Notes: a model not told the origin generated them from the sequence alone. 64,000 nucleotides of DNA from Sphingomonas nostoxanthinifaciens (GCF_019930585.1 NZ_CP082839.1:496001-560000), one strand, 5' to 3'; numbered from the stretch's first letter, positions 45,194-55,433 are shown. Made by a program: numbers and translations.

Positions 45194-46704
45194 TGGGCGC
45201 TTTGCTGTCCCGCCTGAGCGGGGGCGGATCGCGTGACCTGACCGCGTCGATCGTCGTCTTCCTCGTCGCGATGCCGCTCTGCATGGGCATCGCCGTCGCC
45301 TCGGGCATGCCGCCCGAAAAGGGGCTGGTGACGGGCATCATCGGCGGCCTCGTCGTCGGCGCGCTTTCGGGCTCGCCGCTGCAGGTGAGCGGCCCGGCTG
45401 CCGGCCTCGCGGTGATCGTGTTCGAGCTGGTGCGCGACAAGGGCCTGTCGGCGCTCGGCCCGATCCTTATTATCGCCGGGCTGATCCAGGTCGTCGCCGG
45501 TATCTTCCGGCTCGGCGGCTGGTTCCGCGCCATCTCGCCGGCGGTCGTCCACGGCATGCTGGCGGGCATCGGCGTGCTGATCGTCGCCGGCCAGTTCCAC
45601 GTGCTGTTCGACGCCAAGCCATTGCCCAGCGGCCTCGCCAACCTGTCGGCCATGCCCGAGCGGCTGCTCGGCCTCGACCCGACCAACATGGCGGGCGCGG
45701 AGGCGGCGTTCGCGATCGGCCTGCTGACGATCGTCGCGATGCTGGGGTGGGAGAAGCTCCGTCCCGCTTCGATGCGGTTGGTGCCCGGCGCGCTCGTCGG
45801 CGTCGCCGCCGCGACGCTCGCCGTGTTCGCGACCGGCCTCGGCGTGACGCACGTCTCGGTGCCGAGCAACATCCTCGCGGCGATCGACCTGCCGGACGGC
45901 GGCATCCTCGGCCGCTTCGCCGACCCCGCAATCTGGGCGAGCGCGCTCGCCATCGCCTTCATCGCCAGCGCCGAGACATTGCTGTCGGCGGCGGCGGTCG
46001 ATCGCATGCACGACGGCGTGCGTACCGACTATGACAAGGAACTGCGCGCGCAGGGCGTCGGCAACATGCTGTGCGGCGTCGCCGGCGCGTTGCCGATGAC
46101 CGGCGTGATCGTGCGCTCGTCGGCCAACGTGCAGGCCGGCGCGGTCTCGCGCGCCTCGGCGATGCTGCACGGCGCGTGGATCCTCGGTTTCGTGGTGCTG
46201 ATGCCGTGGCTGCTGCGCGAGATCCCGATGGCGGCGCTGGGCGGCATCCTCGTCGTGACCGGCTGGCGGCTGGTGAGCCTGCACCACGTCACCCACCTGT
46301 TCCGTCATTATGGCGCGCTGCCCGCGCTGGTGTGGGTGGCGACGCTGACGACGGTGGTGGCGAAAGATCTGCTGACCGGGGTGCTGGTCGGGCTCGCCCT
46401 GTCCTCGCTGGAGCTGCTGCCGCATCTGCGCCGCCTTCGCCTGGGCGTGCACGAGCGCCACGAGGAGGAGGAAAGCGCGATCGCGCTCCACGGCACGGCG
46501 ACCTTCGTGACGCTGCCCAAGCTCACCCGTACGCTCGACGCGGTGCCGCATGGACGCCCGGTGCGACTGGACGTCGGGCGGCTCACCGGGATCGACCATA
46601 CTAGCGCCGAGATGCTCAAGGACTGGCTGGCGCGCCGCCGCGCGGCGGGCACGCCGATCCGGGTCGACGGCGATACCGATCACCTCAAGGGGATCACCGC
46701 CTGA
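45193..46704 (+). CDS. SulP family anion transporter with STAS domain
   Basis: 503 aa, ATG 45193 within TGATG. About 10-12 spans with SulP landmarks: VAMPLCMGIAVASGMPPEKGL near the N-terminus, SGPAAGLAVIV, AETLLSAAAVDRMHDG and ANMLCGVAGALPMTG. A short C-terminal STAS domain (about 415-500) contains FVTLPKL and GIDHTSAEMLKDWL. Linkage to a carbonic anhydrase is common for this subgroup (SulP-CA pairs) and points to bicarbonate rather than sulfate as the substrate. Inference. Confidence 0.9.
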   Translation: MGALLSRLSGGGSRDLTASIVVFLVAMPLCMGIAVASGMPPEKGLVTGIIGGLVVGALSGSPLQVSGPAAGLAVIVFELVRDKGLSALGPILIIAGLIQVVAGIFRLGGWFRAISPAVVHGMLAGIGVLIVAGQFHVLFDAKPLPSGLANLSAMPERLLGLDPTNMAGAEAAFAIGLLTIVAMLGWEKLRPASMRLVPGALVGVAAATLAVFATGLGVTHVSVPSNILAAIDLPDGGILGRFADPAIWASALAIAFIASAETLLSAAAVDRMHDGVRTDYDKELRAQGVGNMLCGVAGALPMTGVIVRSSANVQAGAVSRASAMLHGAWILGFVVLMPWLLREIPMAALGGILVVTGWRLVSLHHVTHLFRHYGALPALVWVATLTTVVAKDLLTGVLVGLALSSLELLPHLRRLRLGVHERHEEEESAIALHGTATFVTLPKLTRTLDAVPHGRPVRLDVGRLTGIDHTSAEMLKDWLARRRAAGTPIRVDGDTDHLKGITA

Positions 46705-46861
46705 GCCGGCAACCTTTCCTTACCGTGGAGACACCCATCGGCAGGATCCCGTCGTCATGACGGGCTGCGTCCGGACCGACCGCCACCCGCTCAAATCCCT
46801 CCGAGTGAGAGCGGCGGCGGTTCGGATGCAGAGGAACGCCCACTCCAAGCAAGGGGGTTCC

Positions 46862-47704
46862 ATGAACCTGACGATCAAGGCCGCACTGGCGGCCATATCA
46901 GCCTCGATCGCGCTTCCGGCCGCCGCGCAGGACATGCCCAAAGGCCCGATCAGCGTGTCCGGCTCGGCCGGCCTCGTCACCGACTATCGCTTCCGTGGCG
47001 TCTCGCAGAGCGACAACAAGGCCGCGATCCAGGGCGGCCTCACCGCCAGCCACGAAAGCGGGCTCTATGCGAGCTTCTGGGCGTCGAACCTCGCCGGCTG
47101 GGGTCAGTTCGGCGGCGCCAACATGGAGCTCGATCTGGTCGGCGGCTACAAGCTCAAGCTTGGCGGGGGCACGCTCGATGTCGGCCTCACCTGGTACATG
47201 TACCCCGGCGGATCGGACAAGACCGACTTTGCCGAGCCCTATGCGAAGCTGTCGGGTACGATCGGTCCGCTCAGCCTGCTCGGCGGTGTCGCCTACGCGC
47301 CCAAGCAGGAGGCGCTCGGCCGCTGGTACTATACCGGCGCCGATTCGGTCGCGGGCATCCCCAACGCGCCCGGCGACAAGAAGGACAATCTCTATCTGTG
47401 GGGCGATGCCAGCGCGGGCGTGCCCGGCACGCGCGCGACGGTGAAGGCGCATGTCGGCTATTCGCACGGCAATCGCGGCCTCGGCCCCAACGGCACCAGC
47501 GTCACCCCGACCGGCTCATATTGGGACTGGATGGCGGGGGTCGACTATGCGCTGATCGGCCCGGTGACGATCGGGGTCGCCTATGTCGATACCGACATCA
47601 CCAAACGCGGTTCTGCCTATCTCCAGCCCAATTTCAGCCAGGTCAGCAACGGCAAGTCGATCGCGGGTGCACGCGCGGTCTTCTCGATCGGCGCAAGTTT
47701 TTGA
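46862..47704 (+). CDS. TorF-family putative porin
   Basis: 280 aa from ATG 46862, preceded by AAGGGGG. Signal peptide (about 1-22, ending PAAAQ). The mature protein is beta-rich: SAGLVTDYRFRGVSQSDNKAAIQGG is the typical entry of the TorF/Gcw_chp family (conserved YRFRGxSQ). Alternating aromatic strands follow, and it ends with ARAVFSIGASF, a C-terminal aromatic residue as needed for outer membrane insertion. Probably a small outer membrane beta-barrel; substrate unknown. Confidence 0.88.
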   Translation: MNLTIKAALAAISASIALPAAAQDMPKGPISVSGSAGLVTDYRFRGVSQSDNKAAIQGGLTASHESGLYASFWASNLAGWGQFGGANMELDLVGGYKLKLGGGTLDVGLTWYMYPGGSDKTDFAEPYAKLSGTIGPLSLLGGVAYAPKQEALGRWYYTGADSVAGIPNAPGDKKDNLYLWGDASAGVPGTRATVKAHVGYSHGNRGLGPNGTSVTPTGSYWDWMAGVDYALIGPVTIGVAYVDTDITKRGSAYLQPNFSQVSNGKSIAGARAVFSIGASF

Positions 47705-47781
47705 CGCGCCATCTTTTGTAACCGGCGGGAGAGAGAGCCGCATCATCGGCCACCCATCTTGGCGTCATCCAAGAAGAGGAG

Positions 47782-48165
47782 ATGATGATGGCCCGTATGT
47801 CTTTCCCGTTCGCGTCGGTGTTCGTCGGCAGCGCCCTGCTGCTGGCGGCACCGCTCGCGGCGAATCCCTATCCCGCGCACACGACCGAGACGTTCCGCGA
47901 TTTCGAGCACCATTATTCGGGCGCGGAGCAGATGGAGGTGGCGCGTGCGGCGCTCGATGCGCGCGTCCCCGCGGGCACGCCGGTGGCCGAGGCGCGCGCC
48001 ACGCTGCGCAAGGCGGGCGCGACCTGCCGCGGCGCGACGTGCACCTACAACACGTTCGGCTCCAGCCACGACATGCGGCACAGCGTGCATTGGACGGTGA
48101 ATCTCGATGCGCGCGAGGGCGCCGTCCACGGGCTCGACGTCCAGCGCGAGACCCGCGGCAGCTGA
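47782..48165 (+). CDS. Small secreted protein, unknown
   Basis: 127 aa. Three consecutive ATG codons (47782, 47785, 47788) follow AGAGGAG, so the exact start is uncertain. Signal peptide to about residue 27 (APLAA). The mature domain has two close cysteines (ATCRGATCTYN) and a HSVHWTVNLD strand, a small alpha-beta domain. No family recognised. The arsC gene converges with only 10 bp between stops. Confidence 0.65.
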   Translation: MMMARMSFPFASVFVGSALLLAAPLAANPYPAHTTETFRDFEHHYSGAEQMEVARAALDARVPAGTPVAEARATLRKAGATCRGATCTYNTFGSSHDMRHSVHWTVNLDAREGAVHGLDVQRETRGS

Positions 48166-48175
48166 GCCGGTCGAC

Positions 48176-48511
48176 CTACAGGATCTCGCGGATCGCCTCG
48201 GACGGCCGGCCGAGGCGGACGCCCTTGTCGGTCTCGACCAGCGGCCGCTCGATCAGGATCGGGTCGGCCGCCATGGCGTCGAGGATCGCTGCATCGTCCG
48301 CATCCTTCAGCGCCTTGGCGGCCGGCTCGGCCGTGCGCAGGCCGGCGCGCGGCGTCATGCCGGCGCGTGCGTAGAGCCGCGCCAGTTCGTCGCGCGTCGG
48401 CGGAGTCTTGAGATACTCCACCACCGACACGTCGGCGCCGGCATCGTGCAGCATCGCCAGCGCCTCGCGCGACTTCGAGCAGCGCGGATTGTGGTAGATC
48501 GTCGCCCTCAC
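48176..48511 (-). CDS. arsC: Arsenate reductase family protein (ArsC, glutaredoxin type)
   Basis: 111 aa from GTG 48511, overlapping the accC stop (GTGA). [11 protein letters not shown] carries the catalytic cysteine. [11 protein letters not shown] is the ERP block with the conserved arginine near the C-terminus of the thioredoxin-like fold. ArsC reduces arsenate using glutathione and glutaredoxin. Its relatives include Spx/YffB of unclear function. Placement at the end of an acc operon, with no other ars genes, makes a role in arsenic resistance uncertain. Confidence 0.85.
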   Translation of the reverse strand: MRATIYHNPRCSKSREALAMLHDAGADVSVVEYLKTPPTRDELARLYARAGMTPRAGLRTAEPAAKALKDADDAAILDAMAADPILIERPLVETDKGVRLGRPSEAIREIL

Positions 48512-49860
48512 GCTTCCTGTTCGGCCAACCACCGCTCCAGCCACTTGATCGTATAGTCGCCGGCCTGGAATTCGGGATCGTCGACCAGCGCCTGATGGAG
48601 CGGGATGGTCGTCTTCACGCCCACGATCGCGAACTCTTCCAACGCACGCCGCAGCCGCCGGATCGCACCCGCACGCGTGTTGCCGTAGACGATCAGCTTG
48701 GCGATCATGCTGTCGTAATAAGGGGGGATACGATAGCCGGCGTACAGCCCGCTATCGACGCGCACGTTCATGCCGCCCGGCGCGTGATATTGCGTCACCG
48801 TGCCCGGCGAGGGGGCGAAGGTGCGCGGATCCTCGGCATTGATGCGGCACTCGATCGCGTGGCCGCGGAAGACCACGTCCTCCTGCCGCAGCGTCAGCGG
48901 ATGGCCCTCGGCGATGCGGATCTGCTCGCGCACCAGATCGAGGCCGGTGATCGCCTCGGTCACCGGATGCTCGACCTGCAGCCGGGTGTTCATCTCGATG
49001 AAGTAGAACTGCCCGTCCTCGTAGAGGAACTCGATCGTGCCTGCACCGCGATAGCCCATGTCGGCCATCGCCTTCGAAACGATGCCGCCCATCTCGGCGC
49101 GCTGCTCGGCGCTGATGACGGGAGAGGGGGCCTCTTCCAGCACCTTCTGGTGGCGGCGCTGGAGCGAGCAGTCGCGCTCGCCGAGGTGGATGGCGTTGCC
49201 GTTGCCGTCGCCGAACACCTGGAACTCGATATGGCGCGGATCGCCGAGATATTTCTCCATGTAGACGGTCGCGTCGCCGAACGCCGCGGCTGCCTCGCTG
49301 CCGGCCTGCGCCATCAGCGTTTCAAGCTGGTCTTCCTCGGGCACGACCTTCATGCCGCGCCCGCCGCCGCCCGACGCGGCCTTGATGAGCACGGGATAGC
49401 CGATCTCGGCGGCGACGCGCTTGGCCTCGGCCAGCTCGGTCAGCGGGCCGTCGGAGCCGGGCACCAGCGGCAGGCCGAGCTTCGCGGCGGTCGTCTTCGC
49501 CTCGATCTTGTCGCCCATCGTGCGAATGTGCTCGGGCTTCGGCCCGATCCAGATCAGCCCGTGCGCCTCGACGATCTCGGCAAAGCGGGCATTTTCGGAC
49601 AGGAAGCCGTAGCCAGGGTGGATCGCATCCGCGCCCGAAATCTCGGCTGCCGAGATCAAATTGGGGATGTTGAGGTAGCTGTCGGTCGCCGCGGGCGGCC
49701 CGATGCACACCGCCTCGTCAGCCAGCCGCACGTGCATCGCGTCGGCGTCGGCGGTCGAATGCGCCGCCACGGTGCGGATGCCCATTTCATGGCATGCGCG
49801 GTGGATGCGAAGCGCGATCTCGCCGCGGTTGGCGATCAGGATCTTCTTGATCTCGGGCAA
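48508..49860 (-). CDS. accC: Acetyl-CoA carboxylase, biotin carboxylase subunit
   Basis: 450 aa, standard length. [23 protein letters not shown] at the start, ATP-grasp loop [44 protein letters not shown], and the active-site segment [16 protein letters not shown]. It carboxylates biotin on AccB with ATP and bicarbonate, the first half-reaction of fatty acid synthesis. Lies 6 bp after accB on the same strand, with arsC overlapping downstream. Confidence 0.97.
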   Translation of the reverse strand: MPEIKKILIANRGEIALRIHRACHEMGIRTVAAHSTADADAMHVRLADEAVCIGPPAATDSYLNIPNLISAAEISGADAIHPGYGFLSENARFAEIVEAHGLIWIGPKPEHIRTMGDKIEAKTTAAKLGLPLVPGSDGPLTELAEAKRVAAEIGYPVLIKAASGGGGRGMKVVPEEDQLETLMAQAGSEAAAAFGDATVYMEKYLGDPRHIEFQVFGDGNGNAIHLGERDCSLQRRHQKVLEEAPSPVISAEQRAEMGGIVSKAMADMGYRGAGTIEFLYEDGQFYFIEMNTRLQVEHPVTEAITGLDLVREQIRIAEGHPLTLRQEDVVFRGHAIECRINAEDPRTFAPSPGTVTQYHAPGGMNVRVDSGLYAGYRIPPYYDSMIAKLIVYGNTRAGAIRRLRRALEEFAIVGVKTTIPLHQALVDDPEFQAGDYTIKWLERWLAEQEA

Positions 49861-49866
49861 TGCGGT

Positions 49867-50340
49867 TTACTCGACCACGACGAGCGGCTGGTCGAACTCG
49901 ACCGGCTGGGCATTGTCGACCAGGATCTGCGTGATCCGGCCGGCCTTGGGCGCGACGATCGGGTTCATCACCTTCATCGCCTCGACGATCAGCAACGTGT
50001 CGCCAGCGGCGACCGTCTTGCCAATCTCCGACAGCGCAGGGGCGCCGGGCGAAGCGGCGAGATAGACCGTGCCGACCATCGGCGAGCGAATCGTGCCCGG
50101 ATTGTGGGCGGCCTCGACGGCGGGCGGTGCCGCCAACGGTGCCGCTGCAGCGAGGGGAGCGGGCGTTGCGACCTGCGCCATCGGCGCGGGCATGGGCGCG
50201 ACCGTGACGGTCCGCGCGACGCGAATCCGCCGCTCGCCATCCTGCACCTCGATCTCGGTGAGGTTCGTATCGTCCAGCAGTTCGGCGAGTTGGCGGACGA
50301 GCGCCGCATCGACCTGCATTGAATTATTCGTTTCGGTCAT
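49867..50340 (-). CDS. accB: Acetyl-CoA carboxylase, biotin carboxyl carrier protein
   Basis: 157 aa. N-terminal dimer region, an Ala/Pro-rich flexible linker (about 50-80) and the C-terminal biotinyl domain with the thumb region and [10 protein letters not shown], in which K123 is biotinylated. Carries carboxybiotin between AccC and the carboxyltransferase. First gene of accB-accC-arsC. Its start is about 105 bp from the divergent thiSG gene. Confidence 0.96.
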   Translation of the reverse strand: MTETNNSMQVDAALVRQLAELLDDTNLTEIEVQDGERRIRVARTVTVAPMPAPMAQVATPAPLAAAAPLAAPPAVEAAHNPGTIRSPMVGTVYLAASPGAPALSEIGKTVAAGDTLLIVEAMKVMNPIVAPKAGRITQILVDNAQPVEFDQPLVVVE

Positions 50341-50445
50341 CCAACGATGCCTTCTTGTTCAAACGCGCGCCAATGTCAGAGCTTGGCCGATCCGTCCAGC
50401 GCATCACGTATGAAGTCGGTTTCATCGTGCCGCGCAAATCCCTAG

Positions 50446-51474
50446 ATGAGCCCCATGGCGACTCCCATCCACAGCGACGGCACCATCAGCATCATCGTCA
50501 ACGGCGGGCATCAGCGCATCGCCGCTGGCGCGACGATCGCCGATCTCGCCAACCAGCTCGGGCTCGTGCCGGAGAAGGTGGCGGTCGAGCGCAATCTGGA
50601 GATCGTGCCGCGCTCCACGATCGCGCAGGTGTGCCTGGAGGATGGCGACGAGCTCGAGATCGTCCATTTCGTCGGCGGCGGCGATCATCCCGCGCCGGTG
50701 GCGGACGAGGATCGCTGGACGGTGGCGGGCCGCAGCTTTCGCTCGCGCCTGATCGTCGGCACCGGCAAGTACAAGGATTTCGCCCAGAACGCCGCCGCGC
50801 TGGAAGCGTCGGGCGCGGAGATCGTCACCGTCGCGGTGCGGCGCGTCAACGTCACCGATCGCAACGCGCCGATGCTGAGCGACTTCATCGATCCGAAGCG
50901 CGTCACCTATCTGCCCAATACCGCCGGCTGCTTCACCGCCGAGGATGCGATTCGCACATTGCGGTTGGCGCGCGAGGCGGGCGGCTGGGATCTGGTGAAG
51001 CTGGAGGTGCTGGGCGAGGCGCGCACGCTCTATCCCGACATGGTCGAGACGCTGCGCGCGACCGAGGTGCTGGCCAAGGAGGGCTTCCTGCCGATGGTCT
51101 ATTGCGTCGACGATCCGATCGCGGCGAAGCGGCTCGAAAATGCCGGCGCGGTCGCGATCATGCCGCTCGGCGCGCCGATCGGCTCGGGACTCGGCATCCA
51201 GAATCAGGTGACGATCCGGCTGATCGTCGAAGGCGCGACCGTGCCGGTGCTGGTCGATGCGGGCGTGGGCACAGCATCGGACGCGGCGGTGGCGATGGAA
51301 CTCGGCTGCGACGGCGTGCTGATGAACACCGCGATCGCCGAGGCCAAGGATCCGATCGCGATGGCGCGCGCGATGCGCCTGTCGGTGGAGGCCGGGCGCC
51401 TGGCCTATAAAGCGGGGCGCATGGGCCGCCGCCGCTATGCCGATCCGTCGAGCCCGCTCGCCGGTCTGATCTAG
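50446..51474 (+). CDS. thiG: ThiS-ThiG fusion: sulfur carrier and thiazole synthase
   Basis: 342 aa. Residues 1-79 are a ThiS-like ubiquitin fold ending EIVHFVGGG, so the diglycine is followed by more sequence instead of the free C-terminus normally needed for thiocarboxylation. Residues about 90-342 are Thi[31 protein letters not shown] (Schiff-base lysine) and [15 protein letters not shown]. Makes the thiazole phosphate moiety of thiamine. ATG 50446 or 50455. No TPP riboswitch is visible upstream. Confidence 0.92.
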   Translation: MSPMATPIHSDGTISIIVNGGHQRIAAGATIADLANQLGLVPEKVAVERNLEIVPRSTIAQVCLEDGDELEIVHFVGGGDHPAPVADEDRWTVAGRSFRSRLIVGTGKYKDFAQNAAALEASGAEIVTVAVRRVNVTDRNAPMLSDFIDPKRVTYLPNTAGCFTAEDAIRTLRLAREAGGWDLVKLEVLGEARTLYPDMVETLRATEVLAKEGFLPMVYCVDDPIAAKRLENAGAVAIMPLGAPIGSGLGIQNQVTIRLIVEGATVPVLVDAGVGTASDAAVAMELGCDGVLMNTAIAEAKDPIAMARAMRLSVEAGRLAYKAGRMGRRRYADPSSPLAGLI

Positions 51475-51547
51475 TTCAGCTTCGGCCGGCTATCCGGCCG
51501 CGCCATCTCGGGCGTTCTGCCCGCATATTCGGGGACCGTCGCCGTCC

Positions 51548-54346
51548 ATGCTGAAGCCGCTGCTGCTTGCCTCCGCTCTCATTCTCACGACGCCGCTCGC
51601 CGCTGCGGCACCGGTCGTGCCGCCGCTCCAATATGTGCAGCGCACCTTGCCCAACGGCCTGCGCGTCTTCGCGATGCCGGACGCGGGCGGGACGACGGTG
51701 TCCGTGCAGGTCTGGTACAATGTCGGTGGCCGCGACGATCCGCGCGGGCGCTCGGGCTTCGCGCATCTGTTCGAGCATCTGATGTTCAAGGCGACGCGCG
51801 ACATGGCGCCCGAGCAGATGATGCGCCTGACCGAGGATGTCGGCGGCGACATCAACGCGTCGACCGACGACGACTTCACCGAATATCACGAGGTCGCTCC
51901 CGCCAACCATCTCGAGCGGCTGCTGTGGGCCGAGGCCGAGCGGATGGGCAGCCTCGTCATCGACCAGGCGACCTTCGCCGCCGAGCGCGACGTCGTGAAG
52001 GAGGAACTGCGCGGCGATGCGGCGCGGCCCTATGACAGCCTGTTCCGGCTCGATCTGCCGGCGGCGAGCTATACCACCGCCTCCTATGCGCGTTCCCCCA
52101 TCGGCAGCATCGCCGATCTCGACGCGGCGACGCTGGCGGACGTGCGCGCATTCCACGCCGATTATTACCGGCCCGACAATGCGATCCTGGTCGTCTCGGG
52201 CAATTTCGATCCCAAGCAATTGGACGCGTGGGTCGATCATTATTTCGCGCCGATCGCGAAGCCGGCGTGGCCGATCCCCCGCGCCGATCCGGCCGAGCCG
52301 CCGCGCACCGCCGCGCGTCGCTACACCGTGCATGCCGTCAACACGCCGCTGCCGGCGGTGCTGCTGAGCTGGCCGCTGCCGCCCGCGACCGATCCCGATC
52401 ATGCCGCGATCGACGTCCTCGACGGCATCCTGTCGAGCGGGGAGAGCTCGCGGCTGTACCAATCGCTCGTCTATCGCGACCGTATCGCCGGCGAGACCGG
52501 CGTGATGGCGGACCTGCGCAAGGGCACCGGCATGATCACGGCCTATGCGCTGCTGACTGGCGGCAAGACCGTCGCCGAGGCCGAGGCGGCGCTGCGCCGC
52601 GAGATCGGCCGGCTGCGCGACGAGCCGGTCGCGGCCGAGGAACTGACGCGCGTCAAGAACCAGATCATCACCGGCGCCTTGAAGGCGCGCGAAACCGCCG
52701 AGGGCCGTGCGGGCACGCTCGCCAGCGACGTGATCCTCGAGAATGATCCGAACGCCAGCGATCGGCGCATCGCCGCGATCGAGGCAATCACCCCCGCCGA
52801 CGTGCAGCGCGCCGCGCGTCGCCTGCTGGCGGACGACCGCGCGATCGTGATCGCGGATCTGCCCGCGACCGGCGACGTCGTCGACCAGACGATCGCGGTC
52901 GCATCGACCGTCCGCACCGCGCCCTTGATCGTGCCGCCGAACGCGCCGGTGCCGGTGCAGGCGGCTGCCGCGGATCGCATCCAGCCGCCGGCGCCCGGAC
53001 AGCCGGTCACGCCGGCTTTGCCGGTGCCGGTCGAGCGCAAGCTTGCCAATGGCATGAAGCTGGTGGTGGTCGAGCGCCACGCCGTGCCGATCGTCACCGC
53101 ATTCCTGGTGGCGCGCGGTGGCTCGTCGAGCGATCCGCAGGCCCGCGCGGGGCTGGCCGAACTCACCGCCGACGTGCTTACCAAGGGCACCGCCACGCGC
53201 TCCGCCACCGACATTGCGCGCACGATCGAGACGCTGGGCGGCGGCATCGGCGCCGACGCGACCCGCGACGGCATGTTCCTGCAGCTTACGGTCCGCACCG
53301 AGGCGCTGGCGCCCGCGCTGCGCGTCTTTGCCGACGTCGCGACCGCACCGGCCTTCCCGCAGGCCGAGATCGAGCGCGAGCGCGCCAAGCTGATCGACGG
53401 GCTGTCGATCGAATATACCACGCCCGGCTCGCTGGCATCGATGGTGGCGGCGCGCGCGCTGTATGGCGACGGGCCCTATGGCAAGCCGGCCAACGGCACG
53501 CCGCTCTCGCTCAAGCGAATCGCGCACGACGACATGGCTGCCGGCTATCGCGCCTGGTGGCGGCCGGATGCGGTGACCCTGGTGATGGTGGGCGACATCA
53601 CGCCCGATCACGCCGCGGCCGAGGCCGAATCGCTGTTCGGCGGCTGGCACGCGCCCGCCACGGCAGTACCGGCGGCACCCGCCGCAGCAGCACTGCCTGC
53701 GCCGCGTACGATCGTCGTCGATCTCGCCCGCACGCCGCAGGCAGCGGTGTGGCTGGCCCGGCCGACGATCGCGCGAATCGACCCGCGTTATTATGCGATG
53801 ACGGTCGCCAACGCGGCGCTCGGCGGCGGCTTCGGCTCGCGCCTGAACCAGGAGGTGAGGGTGAAGCGCGGATTGGCCTATGGCGCGAGCTCGTCATTCC
53901 AGGCGCGGCGCATGGCCGGCCCGCTGACGGTCGCGACCCAGACCAAGAACACGACCGTGCCGCAGGTGGTGACGCTGATGCGCGGCGAGATGGCGCGGAT
54001 GGGCAGCGAATTGGTGCCGACGGCGGAACTCGAAGCGCGCAAGGCGACGTTGATCGGCGGATTCGGCCGCGCAACCGAGACGACCGACGGGCTCGCCGGT
54101 CTGACCGCCGGGCTCGTGCTGGAAGGCGCGCCGCTATCCGAGATTGCGCGCTATGCGCCGTCGGTCGCGGCAGTGACGGCGGAGCAGGTGCGCGCGGTCG
54201 CGGTCGACCTGATCGACCCCAAGGCCGCGAGCACGATCATCGTCGGCGATGCCGGCCAGTTTCTGCCGGCCCTGAAGGCGGCTGGCGTGACGCCGGAGGT
54301 GATTCCCGCCGCGACGCTCAACCTCGATAGCGCGACGCTGCGCTGA
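51548..54346 (+). CDS. M16 family zinc peptidase, two-domain, periplasmic
   Basis: 932 aa with signal peptide (about 1-21). The N-terminal M16 half has the inverted zinc motif HLFEH (H73, E76, H77) and downstream glutamates in ERDVVKEE. The second half (from about residue 490) keeps the fold (RGGSSSDPQARAGLAELTADV) but lacks HxxEH, so it is the inactive partner domain of the clamshell. This is the pitrilysin/processing-peptidase type found in Gram-negative periplasm. Substrates are probably short peptides. Stands alone, converging with the next gene. Confidence 0.93.
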   Translation: MLKPLLLASALILTTPLAAAAPVVPPLQYVQRTLPNGLRVFAMPDAGGTTVSVQVWYNVGGRDDPRGRSGFAHLFEHLMFKATRDMAPEQMMRLTEDVGGDINASTDDDFTEYHEVAPANHLERLLWAEAERMGSLVIDQATFAAERDVVKEELRGDAARPYDSLFRLDLPAASYTTASYARSPIGSIADLDAATLADVRAFHADYYRPDNAILVVSGNFDPKQLDAWVDHYFAPIAKPAWPIPRADPAEPPRTAARRYTVHAVNTPLPAVLLSWPLPPATDPDHAAIDVLDGILSSGESSRLYQSLVYRDRIAGETGVMADLRKGTGMITAYALLTGGKTVAEAEAALRREIGRLRDEPVAAEELTRVKNQIITGALKARETAEGRAGTLASDVILENDPNASDRRIAAIEAITPADVQRAARRLLADDRAIVIADLPATGDVVDQTIAVASTVRTAPLIVPPNAPVPVQAAAADRIQPPAPGQPVTPALPVPVERKLANGMKLVVVERHAVPIVTAFLVARGGSSSDPQARAGLAELTADVLTKGTATRSATDIARTIETLGGGIGADATRDGMFLQLTVRTEALAPALRVFADVATAPAFPQAEIERERAKLIDGLSIEYTTPGSLASMVAARALYGDGPYGKPANGTPLSLKRIAHDDMAAGYRAWWRPDAVTLVMVGDITPDHAAAEAESLFGGWHAPATAVPAAPAAAALPAPRTIVVDLARTPQAAVWLARPTIARIDPRYYAMTVANAALGGGFGSRLNQEVRVKRGLAYGASSSFQARRMAGPLTVATQTKNTTVPQVVTLMRGEMARMGSELVPTAELEARKATLIGGFGRATETTDGLAGLTAGLVLEGAPLSEIARYAPSVAAVTAEQVRAVAVDLIDPKAASTIIVGDAGQFLPALKAAGVTPEVIPAATLNLDSATLR

Positions 54347-54368
54347 ACCGGTCGACGATTTCGTCGAA

Positions 54369-55199
54369 CTATCCGGCGTGGCGGCAGGGGCCGAGGCCGG
54401 TCAGCACCACCTGATAATCCGCGCGCGCCGCATCGGCATCCTCGGGCGACTGGCCGGTGACGGCGCCTTCCGGAAGGCGCTGCGGCAGTCCGCAGGCGAG
54501 CCGATACCAGAGCAGGCTGTCGGGCTTGGGCGGGGCCGCGCTGTCGTCGACCAGCTCGGTCAGCGCCACCGCCCAGCGCGGCCGCTCGCCCGGACGGCGC
54601 AGCACGTTGAGCGAGATCGGGCGACGATCGGCCGTCCGCAGGAAAATCTGCGTCTCGCTTTCGCCGGGGAGCGATCCCGCGACATGGAAGGCGCGTTGCA
54701 CCCCCGTCACCTGCGGCGGTGCATCGGCCGCGACCGACGCCGTGAGAATCGAGCGCAGCCGCGCCTCGTTGTCAGGCGTGCGCGGCACCTGCGCGCGCGC
54801 GCCGACGAGCCGCAATTCGCCCGATCGCGCGGTCGGCGCGGCGAGCAGCAGCACCGGGACCGCTTTCAGCTTACGCTTCTTGTCGGTCGGCAGGTCGACC
54901 AGATAGCTCACCTGCGGCGGCAGGTCGGCGCGGCCGCTGACGAGCGCGCGCACGTCGGCATGGACGTAATAGCGTGTCTTGCCCGGTGGTACGTCGCCGG
55001 CCTCGGCCGGCTTCAGCGGCACCGCACTGACGATGTCCGCGGCGACGGCAAGCGGAGCCGCGAAGGCCATGTCGGCGAGTTCGACATAGCCATAGTCGTC
55101 GGTCAGGCCGCCATTAACCACGGGCGGCGGCGCAGCCGCGACCAAAGTCGTATATGCGAGCGCCGCGCCGAGCAGGCGCACGAGGGTAAGACGAGCCAT
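54369..55199 (-). CDS. Secreted protein of unknown function
   Basis: 276 aa from ATG 55199; a longer in-frame upstream extension is not credible. Signal peptide (about 1-22, ending LVAAA). The mature part is rich in beta-type sequence, with YVELADMAFAAPLAVAADIV, TRYYVHADVRALVSGR and VSYLVDLPTDKKRKL, and two cysteines near the C-terminus. No domain recognised with confidence, though the pattern is common as an uncharacterised sphingomonad protein. Converges with the M16 gene and diverges from tonB, with 234 bp between starts. Confidence 0.75.
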   Translation of the reverse strand: MARLTLVRLLGAALAYTTLVAAAPPPVVNGGLTDDYGYVELADMAFAAPLAVAADIVSAVPLKPAEAGDVPPGKTRYYVHADVRALVSGRADLPPQVSYLVDLPTDKKRKLKAVPVLLLAAPTARSGELRLVGARAQVPRTPDNEARLRSILTASVAADAPPQVTGVQRAFHVAGSLPGESETQIFLRTADRRPISLNVLRRPGERPRWAVALTELVDDSAAPPKPDSLLWYRLACGLPQRLPEGAVTGQSPEDADAARADYQVVLTGLGPCRHAG

Positions 55200-55433
55200 A
55201 GGCAGGGTGTGCCATGGCCGCGGCCCGAACGACAAGCGCGCGATCGTATACGTAATCGTTAAAATGGGACGACAAAGGGTTTGCGCAACCGCCGAGGCCA
55301 CGATAACAATGCACCCAGTTTCGTGCATCGGGACGCAAGAACCTGTCGCGAGCTACGAGCTACGAGCAAGGGCTGACTGGGGGTGCCCTTCCTCAGCGTG
55401 CCTATTACCGTCTGGAGGGAGTGACGTTCCTTA

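Noticed and set aside
44932..46683. 583-aa minus-strand frame opposite the carbonic anhydrase and SulP genes
   Set aside because: Low-complexity Arg/Gln/His antisense translation. Both plus-strand genes have intact catalytic or transport motifs.
50341..50445. TPP riboswitch upstream of thiSG
   Set aside because: The 105-bp leader has no CTGAGA-type thi-box core and is too short for the usual structure.
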